Shown: piece after piece, positions 35,236 to 43,294 of the stretch | How the letters are laid out: the number at the start of each line of letters is the position of its first letter | Position numbering within the stretch: the stretch's first letter is position 1 | From: an uncultured Paracoccaceae bacterium | Lineage (GTDB): Bacteria > Pseudomonadota > Alphaproteobacteria > Rhodobacterales > Rhodobacteraceae | Direction of reading: 5' to 3' | NCBI GenBank assembly: GCA_947496535.1 | Contig: CANMDE010000001.1 | Coordinates: 744,001-808,000, forward strand | Length of the DNA: 64,000 nucleotides | Made by a program: the position numbers and the translations under genes | Notes under the pieces: model-generated | The model's input: the letters and a program-made list of their open reading frames with translations, nothing else | Told to the model about the DNA's origin: nothing | Database searches by the model: none

Positions 35236-35993
35236 TATGCGCCCTCCGCCTGCGGATAGGGAAACTTGACGCTTTTGCCGGTTTCCAGCCATGTCTTGAG
35301 GCTTGAGATCGTCCGCGACCAGCCATCGGCCACACCTTCCTGACCGGCGGGTATATTGTAATGTTCCAGTGTAAGTTTGCAGGCATCGCCTTGGGGTTCG
35401 ATGATGTAGGCGAATTCCGACTTTTTCAGCGGAACGTCGGGACCCGCCCAATAGGGTTCGAACGTGCTGTCGATCCGGGTCTTTGGGGTCAGCTTCGTTT
35501 CGGTGCAGATCAGCAATTGTTCCCCATCCGTGCTATAATAGGTCAGCGCGTTGCTGTCGCGTCGGCAATCGCTTGAGACGAATACAAATTCGTTATGTGC
35601 ATCAGCAGTTGTCAGCGCATCCCAGAGCGCATCCTGGGTGCAGCGGATAAATGTCTGCATGACGAAATCAGGCTTATTCGGCATCTTATTCTCCAGTTTT
35701 GTTTTCAAATCAGCCATGGCCCTTGCAGCCGGGCGGGCGAGGAGAGGTTCGACCCAACGGTCGATCACCTCCTGCAAGGGCAGGGCGTTGAGGTAGTGAT
35801 ATTTGAACCGCCCCACTTTGCGCGGGACGATCAGGTTTGCGTCCTCAAGAACCTTGAGGTGTTTCATGACCCCGAACCGGGTCATGTCCAGTTGCTCTTC
35901 CAATTCCATCAGGCTTTGGCCGTCTTTGGCGCGGAGTGAATCCAGCAGCGCGCGGCGGGCGGGGTCGTTGAGGGCTTTGAAAATCGCATCCAT
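35235..35993 (-). CDS. ArsR-type regulator fused to an SRPBCC (AHSA1) domain
   Basis: A 252-residue two-domain protein. Residues 1-95 are an ArsR winged helix (MDAIFKALNDPARRALLDSL, FGVMKHLKVLEDANLIVPRK). Residues about 108-245 are an AHSA1/START-like ligand-binding fold (FIRCTQDALWDALTTADAHN, PQGDACKLTLEHYNIPAGQE). Separate ArsR and SRPBCC genes are often neighbours in bacteria; here they form one polypeptide. This suggests a regulator whose ligand-binding cup senses a hydrophobic compound. Inverted repeats upstream of its start (36006-36039) are likely autoregulatory sites. Confidence 0.87.
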   Translation of the reverse strand: MDAIFKALNDPARRALLDSLRAKDGQSLMELEEQLDMTRFGVMKHLKVLEDANLIVPRKVGRFKYHYLNALPLQEVIDRWVEPLLARPAARAMADLKTKLENKMPNKPDFVMQTFIRCTQDALWDALTTADAHNEFVFVSSDCRRDSNALTYYSTDGEQLLICTETKLTPKTRIDSTFEPYWAGPDVPLKKSEFAYIIEPQGDACKLTLEHYNIPAGQEGVADGWSRTISSLKTWLETGKSVKFPYPQAEGA

Positions 35994-36005
35994 GGAATGC
36001 CTTAT

Positions 36006-36039
36006 ACGTGACTAAATACTCACGTGACAAGATAGTCAC
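36006..36039. promoter_or_regulatory. Putative ArsR-type operator
   Basis: In the 91-base divergent region between the ArsR-SRPBCC gene and an alpha/beta hydrolase lie ACGTGA..TCACGT (36006-36025) and GTGACTA..TAGTCAC (36008-36039). Overlapping inverted repeats of this size fit a dimeric winged-helix repressor. Confidence 0.45.
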
Positions 36040-36084
36040 TTAATAAATCTTGCGCCTCTGCCATTGATGTGTTGCTGTAAGTAT

Positions 36085-36843
36085 ATGGAAAATAAGTCAC
36101 AAACCCCGACTTTCGTGACGCCGCAGGGGCGTCGTTTGGCCTATCATTTGACCGATGGTACTGGTCCTGCAGTGGTTTTTCTGGGTGGTTTCAAGTCCGA
36201 TATGGAGGGGACAAAGGCCATTTTTCTGGAAAGATGGGCCCGCGATTCGGGGCGGGCTTTTCTGCGTTTCGACTATTCAGGCCATGGAGAGAGTGACGGG
36301 GCCTTTACCGAAGGTGCCATTGGCGATTGGTTCGAGGATGCCTGCGCGGCTATTGGCCTGCTGGCTGGTCCGTTGGTGCTGGTCGGATCATCGATGGGTG
36401 GATGGATTTCGCTGCTCGTTGCTCGGGCTATGCCGGAACGTGTCGCGGGTCTGGTCACGATCGCTGCCGCCCCCGATTTCACCGAAGACAGCATGTGGGC
36501 CGGATTTTCAGATGCCCAGAAAGCCGAACTCGAAAGCGCGGGACAGGTGGCGCTGCCGTCTGAATATGGTGAGCCTTACATCATCACCAAACGGCTGATC
36601 GAGGAAGGGCGGGACAGGCTGGTTTTACGCACTCCGCTGCCGCTGCCGTTTCCAGCTCGGTTCTTGCAGGGCACGGCCGATGCCGATGTGGATATGTCGG
36701 TCGCTTTGCGCCTGCTGGATCATGCCCAGGGTCCGGATATGCGCCTGACCTTGGTTGATGGGGCGGATCATCGGTTTTCGGATGACACCTGTTTGAAACT
36801 GATTGAGACCGCAGTGGCCGAAGTTTTGAATTCGGCAAAATAG
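36085..36843 (+). CDS. Alpha/beta hydrolase
   Basis: A 252-residue serine hydrolase. The oxyanion region is VVFLGGFKSDMEGTK, the nucleophile elbow is VLVGSSMGGWISLLVARA (Ser103), an acid is in LQGTADADVD, and the catalytic His is in VDGADHRFSDD. The DYSGHGESDG segment is typical of carboxylesterases related to ABHD10-type thioesterases. Substrate unknown. It is divergent from the ArsR-SRPBCC regulator and could be one of its targets. The start at 36085 avoids an improbable MMCCCKY lead. Confidence 0.85.
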   Translation: MENKSQTPTFVTPQGRRLAYHLTDGTGPAVVFLGGFKSDMEGTKAIFLERWARDSGRAFLRFDYSGHGESDGAFTEGAIGDWFEDACAAIGLLAGPLVLVGSSMGGWISLLVARAMPERVAGLVTIAAAPDFTEDSMWAGFSDAQKAELESAGQVALPSEYGEPYIITKRLIEEGRDRLVLRTPLPLPFPARFLQGTADADVDMSVALRLLDHAQGPDMRLTLVDGADHRFSDDTCLKLIETAVAEVLNSAK

Positions 36844-36935
36844 AGCACCGCGAACAATACTGGCACCGAGAAATTGCCGAAGGGATTTCCATCGGGTCTA
36901 TTGTGTTTCCTTCAAAAAATGTTCTATCAGGCCCC

Positions 36936-36970
36936 ACCGGTCGCAGCCTACCCGGTCAACAAAACAAGGA
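36936..36970 (+). ncRNA. PreQ1-I riboswitch aptamer in front of queC
   Basis: The leader holds a P1 stem ACCGG (36936-36940) / CCGGT (36952-36956), a loop TCGCAGCCTAC, then the A-rich tail CAACAAAACAAGGA. The loop start TCGCAG and the tail AACAAAACAAGG are the same as in the well-studied Thermoanaerobacter preQ1-I aptamer. The AAGGA at the 3' end is also the ribosome site of queC, seven bases before the ATG. PreQ1 binding should pair those G residues with loop C residues and lower translation of the whole queC-queF operon. Confidence 0.85.
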
Positions 36971-36977
36971 CTAAAAC

Positions 36978-37679
36978 ATGAAAACGATTGTCATCTGCTC
37001 GGGCGGGCTCGATTCCGTGACGCTTGCCCATTTGGTCGCGGCAGAGGGAAATCTGTCTCGCCTTGTGTCGTTCAACTATGGGCAACGACACCTCAAAGAG
37101 CTGGACTTCGCGGCGGCATGTGCCGCTCGGCTTAATGTGCCTCATGACGTGATTGATCTGCTGTCAGTTGGTGCGGCTTTGACCGGTTCGGCCCTGACCG
37201 ACGATATCGACGTGCCTGATGGTCACTACGCCGAAGAAACCATGAAAGTTACCGTTGTGCCCAACCGCAACGCGATAATGCTGACTATCGCGTATGGTAT
37301 TGCAGCGGCGAATGGCGACGATGCGGTGGCTACTGCCGTTCATGGCGGTGACCACTTTATCTATCCAGATTGTCGCCCCGGCTTTGCGGAAGCCTTTGAC
37401 GCGATGCAACGCGCTGCACTTGATGGCTATGCCGATGTGGCGCTCTCGACGCCGTTTTTGCATCGGTGCAAGTCAGACTTCGTTGTCGAGGGCGCACGTA
37501 TCAACGCGCCGTTCGCGCAAACCTGGTCCTGCTACAAGGGGGGAGACCTTCACTGCGGTCGTTGCGGAACATGTGTTGAGCGGCGGGAGGCGTTCCACAT
37601 CGCCGGAGTCGATGATCCAACGCAATACGAAGATCCGGAATTCTGGGCCGCAGCTATTGCGGAAAGGGTGAACGGCTAA
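36978..37679 (+). CDS. queC: 7-cyano-7-deazaguanine (preQ0) synthase
   Basis: A 233-residue QueC. It has the PP-loop ATP motif CSGGLDSVTLAHL, the VPNRNAIML segment, and the C-terminal zinc site WSCYKGGDLHCGRCGTCVER. It turns 7-carboxy-7-deazaguanine into preQ0 using ATP and ammonia, in queuosine synthesis. It is the first gene of queC-queD-queE-queF; its stop overlaps the queD start (TAATG). Translation is probably controlled by the preQ1 riboswitch. Confidence 0.96.
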   Translation: MKTIVICSGGLDSVTLAHLVAAEGNLSRLVSFNYGQRHLKELDFAAACAARLNVPHDVIDLLSVGAALTGSALTDDIDVPDGHYAEETMKVTVVPNRNAIMLTIAYGIAAANGDDAVATAVHGGDHFIYPDCRPGFAEAFDAMQRAALDGYADVALSTPFLHRCKSDFVVEGARINAPFAQTWSCYKGGDLHCGRCGTCVERREAFHIAGVDDPTQYEDPEFWAAAIAERVNG

Positions 37680-38032
37680 TGTACCGCATCTCGAAGGAGT
37701 TTCACTTTTCGGCGTCGCATCAGCTGTCTCATCTGCCAGCGGATCATCAATGCGCGCGGCTGCATGGTCACAATTACATCGTTGTTGTTGAATTGATGGC
37801 CGCCGAGTTGAACAGCGATGGGTTTGTGCGGGACTATCACGAGCTGAAGCCCCTTAAGGCCTATATCGATGATAGTTTCGACCATCGGCATTTGAACGAT
37901 GTCCTTCAGACATCTTCCACCGCAGAGAACCTGGCCCGCCATTTCTTTGATTGGTGCAAGGCCCGCTGGCCTGAGACCAGTGCCGTGAAAGTGTCGGAAA
38001 CGCCAAAGACATGGGCTGAGTATCGGCCATGA
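37679..38032 (+). CDS. queD: 6-carboxytetrahydropterin synthase
   Basis: A 117-residue QueD of the 6-pyruvoyl-tetrahydropterin synthase fold. Zinc-binding His residues are in [10 protein letters not shown] and [11 protein letters not shown], the Cys of the latter being the usual catalytic one. [11 protein letters not shown] and [13 protein letters not shown] follow. It makes 6-carboxytetrahydropterin from dihydroneopterin triphosphate. It is coupled at both ends by overlaps with queC and queE. Confidence 0.95.
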   Translation: MYRISKEFHFSASHQLSHLPADHQCARLHGHNYIVVVELMAAELNSDGFVRDYHELKPLKAYIDDSFDHRHLNDVLQTSSTAENLARHFFDWCKARWPETSAVKVSETPKTWAEYRP

Positions 38033-38736
38033 ACTTGCGTATCGCGGAAATATTCGGACCAACAATTCAAGGCGAGGGTGCGCTGATCGGGGAGCCAACG
38101 GTTTTTGTTCGCGCTGGTAGCTGCGATTTTCGGTGCGTGTGGTGCGATTCATTGCATGCCGTGGACAGTGCTTTTCGCGACACTTGGCAGGTTATGGACA
38201 CAGCAGCTGTCTGGAAACAGGTGCGGCACCTGTCGGGGGGGAAACCACTCACGGTATCGATTTCGGGGGGAAATCCCGCCATCCAGAATTTCGGACCGCT
38301 CATTAGTTTGGGCAAGGCCGAGGGGTATCGTTTCGCCTGTGAAACCCAAGGGTCGGTTTGCCAGCCATGGTTTGCCGATCTCGACACACTGGTTCTAAGT
38401 CCCAAGCCCCCGTCCAGCGGTGAGACGATGAATTGGGCGAAGTTCGAAGACTGTCTTAAGGCTGCTGGGACAGAGCCTGAAACGGTGATGAAGATCGTGA
38501 TCTTTGATGACAATGACTATGCTTGGGCAAAAGCAATTGCAGAGAAATATCCGCAACTCCCGTTATTTTTGCAGCCCGGTAATCCCGACGTTGATCCAGA
38601 GCAGCCAGTCGATCTGACGATAGCGACCAGTCGCTTGGGTTGGTTGATAGAAAAAGTCACAAGTGATGGGTGGTTCACGCCACGTGTCCTGCCGCAGCTC
38701 CACGTTTTGGTTTGGGGCAATCAGCGCGGTGTCTGA
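38029..38736 (+). CDS. queE: 7-carboxy-7-deazaguanine synthase
   Basis: A 235-residue radical SAM enzyme with the cluster motif in [20 protein letters not shown] (Cys-X3-Cys-X2-Cys). The N-terminal [17 protein letters not shown] and [10 protein letters not shown] are typical of QueE. It performs the ring contraction of 6-carboxytetrahydropterin. It overlaps the queD stop by four bases (ATGA). Confidence 0.95.
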   Translation: MNLRIAEIFGPTIQGEGALIGEPTVFVRAGSCDFRCVWCDSLHAVDSAFRDTWQVMDTAAVWKQVRHLSGGKPLTVSISGGNPAIQNFGPLISLGKAEGYRFACETQGSVCQPWFADLDTLVLSPKPPSSGETMNWAKFEDCLKAAGTEPETVMKIVIFDDNDYAWAKAIAEKYPQLPLFLQPGNPDVDPEQPVDLTIATSRLGWLIEKVTSDGWFTPRVLPQLHVLVWGNQRGV

Positions 38737-38756
38737 AGGGTAGAAGGAACGACAGC

Positions 38757-39221
38757 ATGACTGACAGCATTTACAGCAATCTCAAACAGCTTGGCGGCGC
38801 GACGGTTGTGCCGGATGATCCTGACAAGGCAGAATTGGAACGGGTTGAAAACCCGCAGGCTGATACCGCCTACAACGTTCGCTTTACCGCACCTGAATTC
38901 ACATCGCTTTGTCCAATGACGGGTCAACCCGATTTCGCCCATCTCGTGATCGACTATGTGCCCGGTCAATGGTTGATCGAAAGCAAATCCCTCAAGCTCT
39001 TTCTTGGGGCGTTTCGTAATCACGGTGCATTTCATGAGGACTGTACCGTCTCGATAGGGCGACGGTTGGAGCAATTCCTGGAACCAAAATGGTTGAGGAT
39101 TGGCGGTTACTGGTATCCGCGTGGCGGCATTCCGATTGATGTGTTCTGGCAGACGGGTCCGATGCCCGAAGACCTTTGGATCCCCGATCAGGGTGTTCCG
39201 CCCTATCGTGGGCGGGGATAG
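38757..39221 (+). CDS. queF: PreQ0 reductase (single-domain type)
   Basis: A 154-residue QueF of the short, unimodular type. The catalytic Cys is in [20 protein letters not shown], and the substrate motif [20 protein letters not shown] is intact. It reduces the nitrile of preQ0 to the amine preQ1 with NADPH. It is the last gene of the que operon and so makes the ligand of the riboswitch at its head. The start at 38757 is set by family length and a GGAACG-type ribosome site. Confidence 0.96.
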   Translation: MTDSIYSNLKQLGGATVVPDDPDKAELERVENPQADTAYNVRFTAPEFTSLCPMTGQPDFAHLVIDYVPGQWLIESKSLKLFLGAFRNHGAFHEDCTVSIGRRLEQFLEPKWLRIGGYWYPRGGIPIDVFWQTGPMPEDLWIPDQGVPPYRGRG

Positions 39222-39370
39222 AGCACCCGAAGACCAAATCTAAATCGCCCATCTGGTGATGTACGCGAAAGCAATCGAATGCCGCTAGGGCACCGCTCTA
39301 CGTGACGTTTTTCTTTCGTTTGCGATCTCCCACTGCTTTACCATTTGGAAAATCCTTGGGAGGGGACCAA

Positions 39371-40708
39371 ATGGCATTATCATTGGGCCAGAAGGCCGGT
39401 TGGGGTTTGGCGGATGCGGGCATTGTTGTCTTTGTCATCGTCAAGCAAATGTTGATCGTCAGCTACCTGACCGCTTTTCTGGGAATACCGGTTGGGATCG
39501 CGGGCTTTGTCACGACGGCTGTTTTAATCTTTGACATCATTACCGATCCGCTCATTGGATATTTCAGCGACCGGACTCAAAGCCGTTTTGGCCGTCGCGC
39601 CCCTTGGATGTTTTGTGGCGCTGTCGTGATGTCGGCCGGGATTGTGGGGCTGTTTGCTGCGCCGGTAGCAGCTGCATTGGCCATGAAGCTGGCTTGGGTG
39701 ATAGCGGCTTTTGGGCTCGCTACGGTTGGTTTCACGATGATCGCGATCCCCTATGGCGCCCAATCGGGTGAAATCACGCAAGACCCGCGCGAACGCTCTG
39801 CCATGACTGGCTGGCGTATGGCTTTTGCGACAGTGGGTATCCTGATCGGTGGTGCAGTCATGCCGGGTCTTGCGGGTGCGTTCGGCTACCCCATGGCGTC
39901 GCTTATGGTGACGCCTGTCATCATTTTGGCCGTGTGGATGTCGCTTTGGTTTACCCGCAATGCCCCTCGGATCGAAAAACCTGCAGATGCGGGCTTTCGG
40001 GGGTCGTATGCGCTGGTTCTGGGTAATCGGGCGTTTGTTACCCTGGCGCTGACATACGGCATTATGACGCTGGCTGTGGCGCTTATCACGGCGGGCCTGC
40101 CATTTGCGGCACTTTATCTGGTGGTGGATGACGGGCAGAACGCCCTTTCCGGAGCGGCCGAGGCGCTGACGGTGCTGAGCGTAATGTTCGGTGCCTTCTT
40201 TGTCGGTGCGATCCTGAGCCAGATTGTCTGGGTGCTTTTGTCCAACAAAATTGGCAAATTGAATGCGCTTGTTTTGGGACTGGTGCTTTATGCCTGCCTT
40301 CTTTATGCACTTTTTGCGGTGTTACCGTCGGTAAATGTAACGATGATTGCGGGAATGTTTGTATTGGCTGGAATGACGAATGGGGCCTACCAGCAAATCC
40401 CTTGGGCCATGTATCCCGATTTGATGGATGTGACCCGCCGGGATACTGGTGCTGCGATCGAAGGCGCGTTTTCAGCCGTCTGGTTATTCGGACAAAAACT
40501 GGCCAATGCACTTGCACCGGCTCTCTTGGGGGTGGTTTTGGCCCTTGCTGGCTGGCAGGAAACGACAGAGGGTACAGTTGCGCAAACGAATGAAGCTTTG
40601 AATGCATTGCAGATATCCATCACCCTTATCCCTGCCGCGATCCTGCTGATGGCTGTGGCTACTCTGCTTGCTGTTTATCGCCCTGTGATGGTGCGTGCGC
40701 TTGGCTGA
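39371..40708 (+). CDS. MFS transporter, GPH (sugar:cation symporter)-like
   Basis: A 445-residue membrane protein of about twelve helices. It starts with GWGLADAGIVVFVIVKQMLI, followed by the GPH-type loop FDIITDPLIGYFSDRTQSRF GRR (two parts). GMTNGAYQQIPWAMYPDLMD in the second half is the matching signature. Family members import sugars or related solutes with Na+ or H+. The start at 39371 has an AGGGG ribosome site; the frame's upstream part is unlike protein. The 3' end overlaps the next hydrolase gene by 14 bases. Confidence 0.88.
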   Translation: MALSLGQKAGWGLADAGIVVFVIVKQMLIVSYLTAFLGIPVGIAGFVTTAVLIFDIITDPLIGYFSDRTQSRFGRRAPWMFCGAVVMSAGIVGLFAAPVAAALAMKLAWVIAAFGLATVGFTMIAIPYGAQSGEITQDPRERSAMTGWRMAFATVGILIGGAVMPGLAGAFGYPMASLMVTPVIILAVWMSLWFTRNAPRIEKPADAGFRGSYALVLGNRAFVTLALTYGIMTLAVALITAGLPFAALYLVVDDGQNALSGAAEALTVLSVMFGAFFVGAILSQIVWVLLSNKIGKLNALVLGLVLYACLLYALFAVLPSVNVTMIAGMFVLAGMTNGAYQQIPWAMYPDLMDVTRRDTGAAIEGAFSAVWLFGQKLANALAPALLGVVLALAGWQETTEGTVAQTNEALNALQISITLIPAAILLMAVATLLAVYRPVMVRALG

Positions 40709-41558
40709 CATCCAGAACATTGACAGTGTCCTTGCCGCATCCGAGGCGATGGTCCACAAGCTGCGGCCGGGCTGCGAGAAGCATGTCGTTTGGGCGGACT
40801 TGGCCGGGGTGAAAACCCCACTGTCATTGTTATACATCCATGGGTTTTCGGCCTCTCCGCAGGAATTGCGCCCGCTGCCGGATATCGTTGCCAGATCGCT
40901 GGGGGCCAATCTTCATTTCACTAGGCTGACCGGTCACGGGCAGGACGGTCAGGCGATGGGAAGTGCGACCTTGGCCGACTGGCAACGTGATGTGTCTGAA
41001 GCATTTGAGGTGGCAAGAACCATAGGGAATGAGGTCATCGTCATGGGGTGCTCGACCGGTTGCACTCTGGCTACGCTGGCGTTGGCTTATGGGATGAAGG
41101 CGCGGGCGGCCGTTTATATCTCGCCTAATTTTGGGCTGCGCAATGCGCTGGGCCAAACGCTGCTTGATCTTCCTGGCGTCCGCGGCTGGGGTCGTTTTGT
41201 TGCGGGTAGTACGCGGAAGTTTGAGCCGATCAACGCCGCGCATCGGGCGTATTGGACCACGGAATACCCGACCACTGCCGTCTATCCGATGGCGGATGCG
41301 GTCCGCGCGGTGCGCGATGCAGATCTGAGCAAGATCGAAACACCAGGTCTTTTCGCCTACAATTTGCAGGATCAGGTTATCAGCCCAAGTGCGGTTCAGA
41401 AAACCATGGCCCGCTGGGGCGGTCATGCCACCCCGATGTTGATCCATCCGGGCGCCGGGGATGATAAAATGGGTCATGTGATGGCCGGTGATGTGTTCAG
41501 CCCATCACAAACAGCACCTTTGGCTGAGCGGATTTTGGCTTGGTGTCGCGCACTGTAG
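40695..41558 (+). CDS. Alpha/beta hydrolase, carboxylesterase-like
   Basis: A 287-residue protein starting with GTG inside the 3' end of the MFS gene. It has LLYIHGFSASPQELRPLPD at the oxyanion strand, the nucleophile elbow IVMGCSTGCTLATLALAYG, an acid region FAYNLQDQVISPSAV, and a late His in GDDKMGHVMAGD. It has no signal peptide. Substrate unknown. The overlap suggests co-expression with the transporter, so it may act on an imported compound. Confidence 0.83.
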   Translation: MRLADIQNIDSVLAASEAMVHKLRPGCEKHVVWADLAGVKTPLSLLYIHGFSASPQELRPLPDIVARSLGANLHFTRLTGHGQDGQAMGSATLADWQRDVSEAFEVARTIGNEVIVMGCSTGCTLATLALAYGMKARAAVYISPNFGLRNALGQTLLDLPGVRGWGRFVAGSTRKFEPINAAHRAYWTTEYPTTAVYPMADAVRAVRDADLSKIETPGLFAYNLQDQVISPSAVQKTMARWGGHATPMLIHPGAGDDKMGHVMAGDVFSPSQTAPLAERILAWCRAL

Positions 41559-41649
41559 CTGGGTAATACGCTTGCGATAGGTGTAAGGCCGCGCCACACT
41601 GCGCACCAACGCAAGCACGGGGCAAGTTTGATGGTGAGGCGCGTATCGG

Positions 41650-42363
41650 ATGCCTATTGAGACGCTGGTGATGGTGCCGCCAATCCTGTGTGATGCGCGG
41701 GTTTTTAACGACCAGATCAGAGAGTTAGGTCGTGATCACGCGGTCATGTTCGCCCCTACGACCTTTGGCGAGCGGATGGAGGAGATCGCCTCGCAAATCC
41801 TGACATGGGCGCCGTCTAAATTCGCGCTGGCGGGGATGGGTATGGGCGGCATGGTCGCAATGGAGATGTTGCGCCGCGCGCCGGAACGGGTCACGCGCAT
41901 CGCCCTGATCAATACCATGGCCCAGCCGGACACACCCGAAACAGCCGCTGCACGGGAGGCCCAGATCATTGCGGCCCGTGCAGGTCGGATGGAGGATGTG
42001 ATGCAGTCCGAACTGAATCCGGCGTGGCTCGCCCCCGACACGGACCGCCCGGGGATCATGTTCTTTCTGTCGCAGATGGCCGCCAATATTGGGGCTGAGG
42101 GTTATGTCAAACAGACCCGCGCCATGCAGCGTCGCAAGGACCAGCAGGCGACACTGCGCAAGATCGAACAGCCCGCTGTGGTGATCTGTGGTCAGCATGA
42201 CGGGCGGTATTCGCTCAAACGGCACGAATTCATGGCGGAGTTGATCCCCAATGGCGCGCTGAAGGTGATCGACGAGGCGGGGCATCTGCCGACGCTAGAG
42301 ACGCCAGAGGCGGTAACACAGGCATTGAAAGACTGGATGCGGGCGCCGTTGGTTTTGCGTTGA
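41650..42363 (+). CDS. Alpha/beta hydrolase-fold protein lacking the nucleophile Ser
   Basis: A 237-residue protein with the fold pattern of alpha/beta hydrolases. The elbow, normally G-x-S-x-G-G, reads AGMGMGGMVAMEML here: Gly64 (codon GGT at 41839) stands where Ser is expected. The acid (CGQHDGRYS) and His (IDEAGHLPTLE) are kept. GGT differs from the Ser codon AGT by one base. The protein may be catalytically dead, have another role, or be newly inactivated. It stands alone downstream of another hydrolase gene. Confidence 0.82.
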   Translation: MPIETLVMVPPILCDARVFNDQIRELGRDHAVMFAPTTFGERMEEIASQILTWAPSKFALAGMGMGGMVAMEMLRRAPERVTRIALINTMAQPDTPETAAAREAQIIAARAGRMEDVMQSELNPAWLAPDTDRPGIMFFLSQMAANIGAEGYVKQTRAMQRRKDQQATLRKIEQPAVVICGQHDGRYSLKRHEFMAELIPNGALKVIDEAGHLPTLETPEAVTQALKDWMRAPLVLR

Positions 42364-42534
42364 CCGGAAAACGTAGGTCTCTTATGTTTATGCAAGGCAA
42401 AGGTCGCCTGCCGCGTGCGCCCGATAGGGTTTGGTGAAGACCTTCATTTATTGATCTGCTTTGAACGGGACGAACCCGTCAGCAATGCGCGCACTGATGT
42501 TCTGGTTTGTTCCGATAGATCAAAGGAGATCACC

Positions 42535-43248
42535 ATGACCGCTTCACGCGATCCAAAAGTAATGGCGAAGGCTTTGCGCGGCGCATTGGCTGCCCGCGAT
42601 ATCACCCTTACGCATAGCGATTGTCTTGAACTTGTAGCCCGGCAGTTGGGTTATGCCGACTGGAATACCGCTGTGGCGGATCAGTCGTCCGATGGAAAGC
42701 CGTTTGGTCCGTTTCAGCTGCCCATGGGTTGGACAGTCAGCGGGACGGATGCCTCTGGCTACAAGGTAGGGATCGATCCAGACAAACTAGGAGAGCCTGC
42801 AACGATCAGATCGCTTGACGACAAGGGGCCGCACAATGGCTTCGCGACCTTGATGCAGAGTACAGATGCCGCGAAGTATGTCGGGTACAGGATCATGATG
42901 AATGTCGAACTGTCATGTGCCCATGTTTTGGGGGCGGCGACCATCTGGTTGCGGATCGATGATCGCAATGGTGGTACACTTCGGTTCGATAACATGGAAA
43001 CCCGCGCGGATGATGGTGTTCTTTCAGGCACGCAGGACTGGGTGCGCCGATCGATTGTACTGGAAGTGCCTGAGACCGCGGACAGCCTGAATTACGGGTT
43101 CTACCTGCGTGGCAGCGGGCAATGCTGGTCGCGCGGGTTTTCGTTTCGACAGGTGGATGACAGCGTTCCTGTCACCTCCGAGAAGCGTGGTAAGCTGAAA
43201 GAACCGGTCAATCTGGATTTTGCGCGGGTATCGTCGATGGCTCAGTAA
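42535..43248 (+). CDS. Glyoxalase-related N-domain fused to an AraC-effector-like domain
   Basis: A 237-residue protein. Residues 5-50 (DPKVMAKALRGALAARDITL, HSDCLELVARQLGYADWNTA) match the short glyoxalase-related helical domain often found in Rhodobacterales. Residues about 60-225 are beta-rich (FQLPMGWTVSGTDASGYKVG, AATIWLRIDDRNGGTLRFDN), resembling a jelly-roll domain. Role unknown. The start at 42535 has an AAGGAGATCACC ribosome site; the frame's upstream part is not protein-like. Confidence 0.7.
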   Translation: MTASRDPKVMAKALRGALAARDITLTHSDCLELVARQLGYADWNTAVADQSSDGKPFGPFQLPMGWTVSGTDASGYKVGIDPDKLGEPATIRSLDDKGPHNGFATLMQSTDAAKYVGYRIMMNVELSCAHVLGAATIWLRIDDRNGGTLRFDNMETRADDGVLSGTQDWVRRSIVLEVPETADSLNYGFYLRGSGQCWSRGFSFRQVDDSVPVTSEKRGKLKEPVNLDFARVSSMAQ

Positions 43249-43294
43249 GAACCTTTGACAGTACGGGAGTGGCTTGGAAAGCGCTTTGCCGGGC

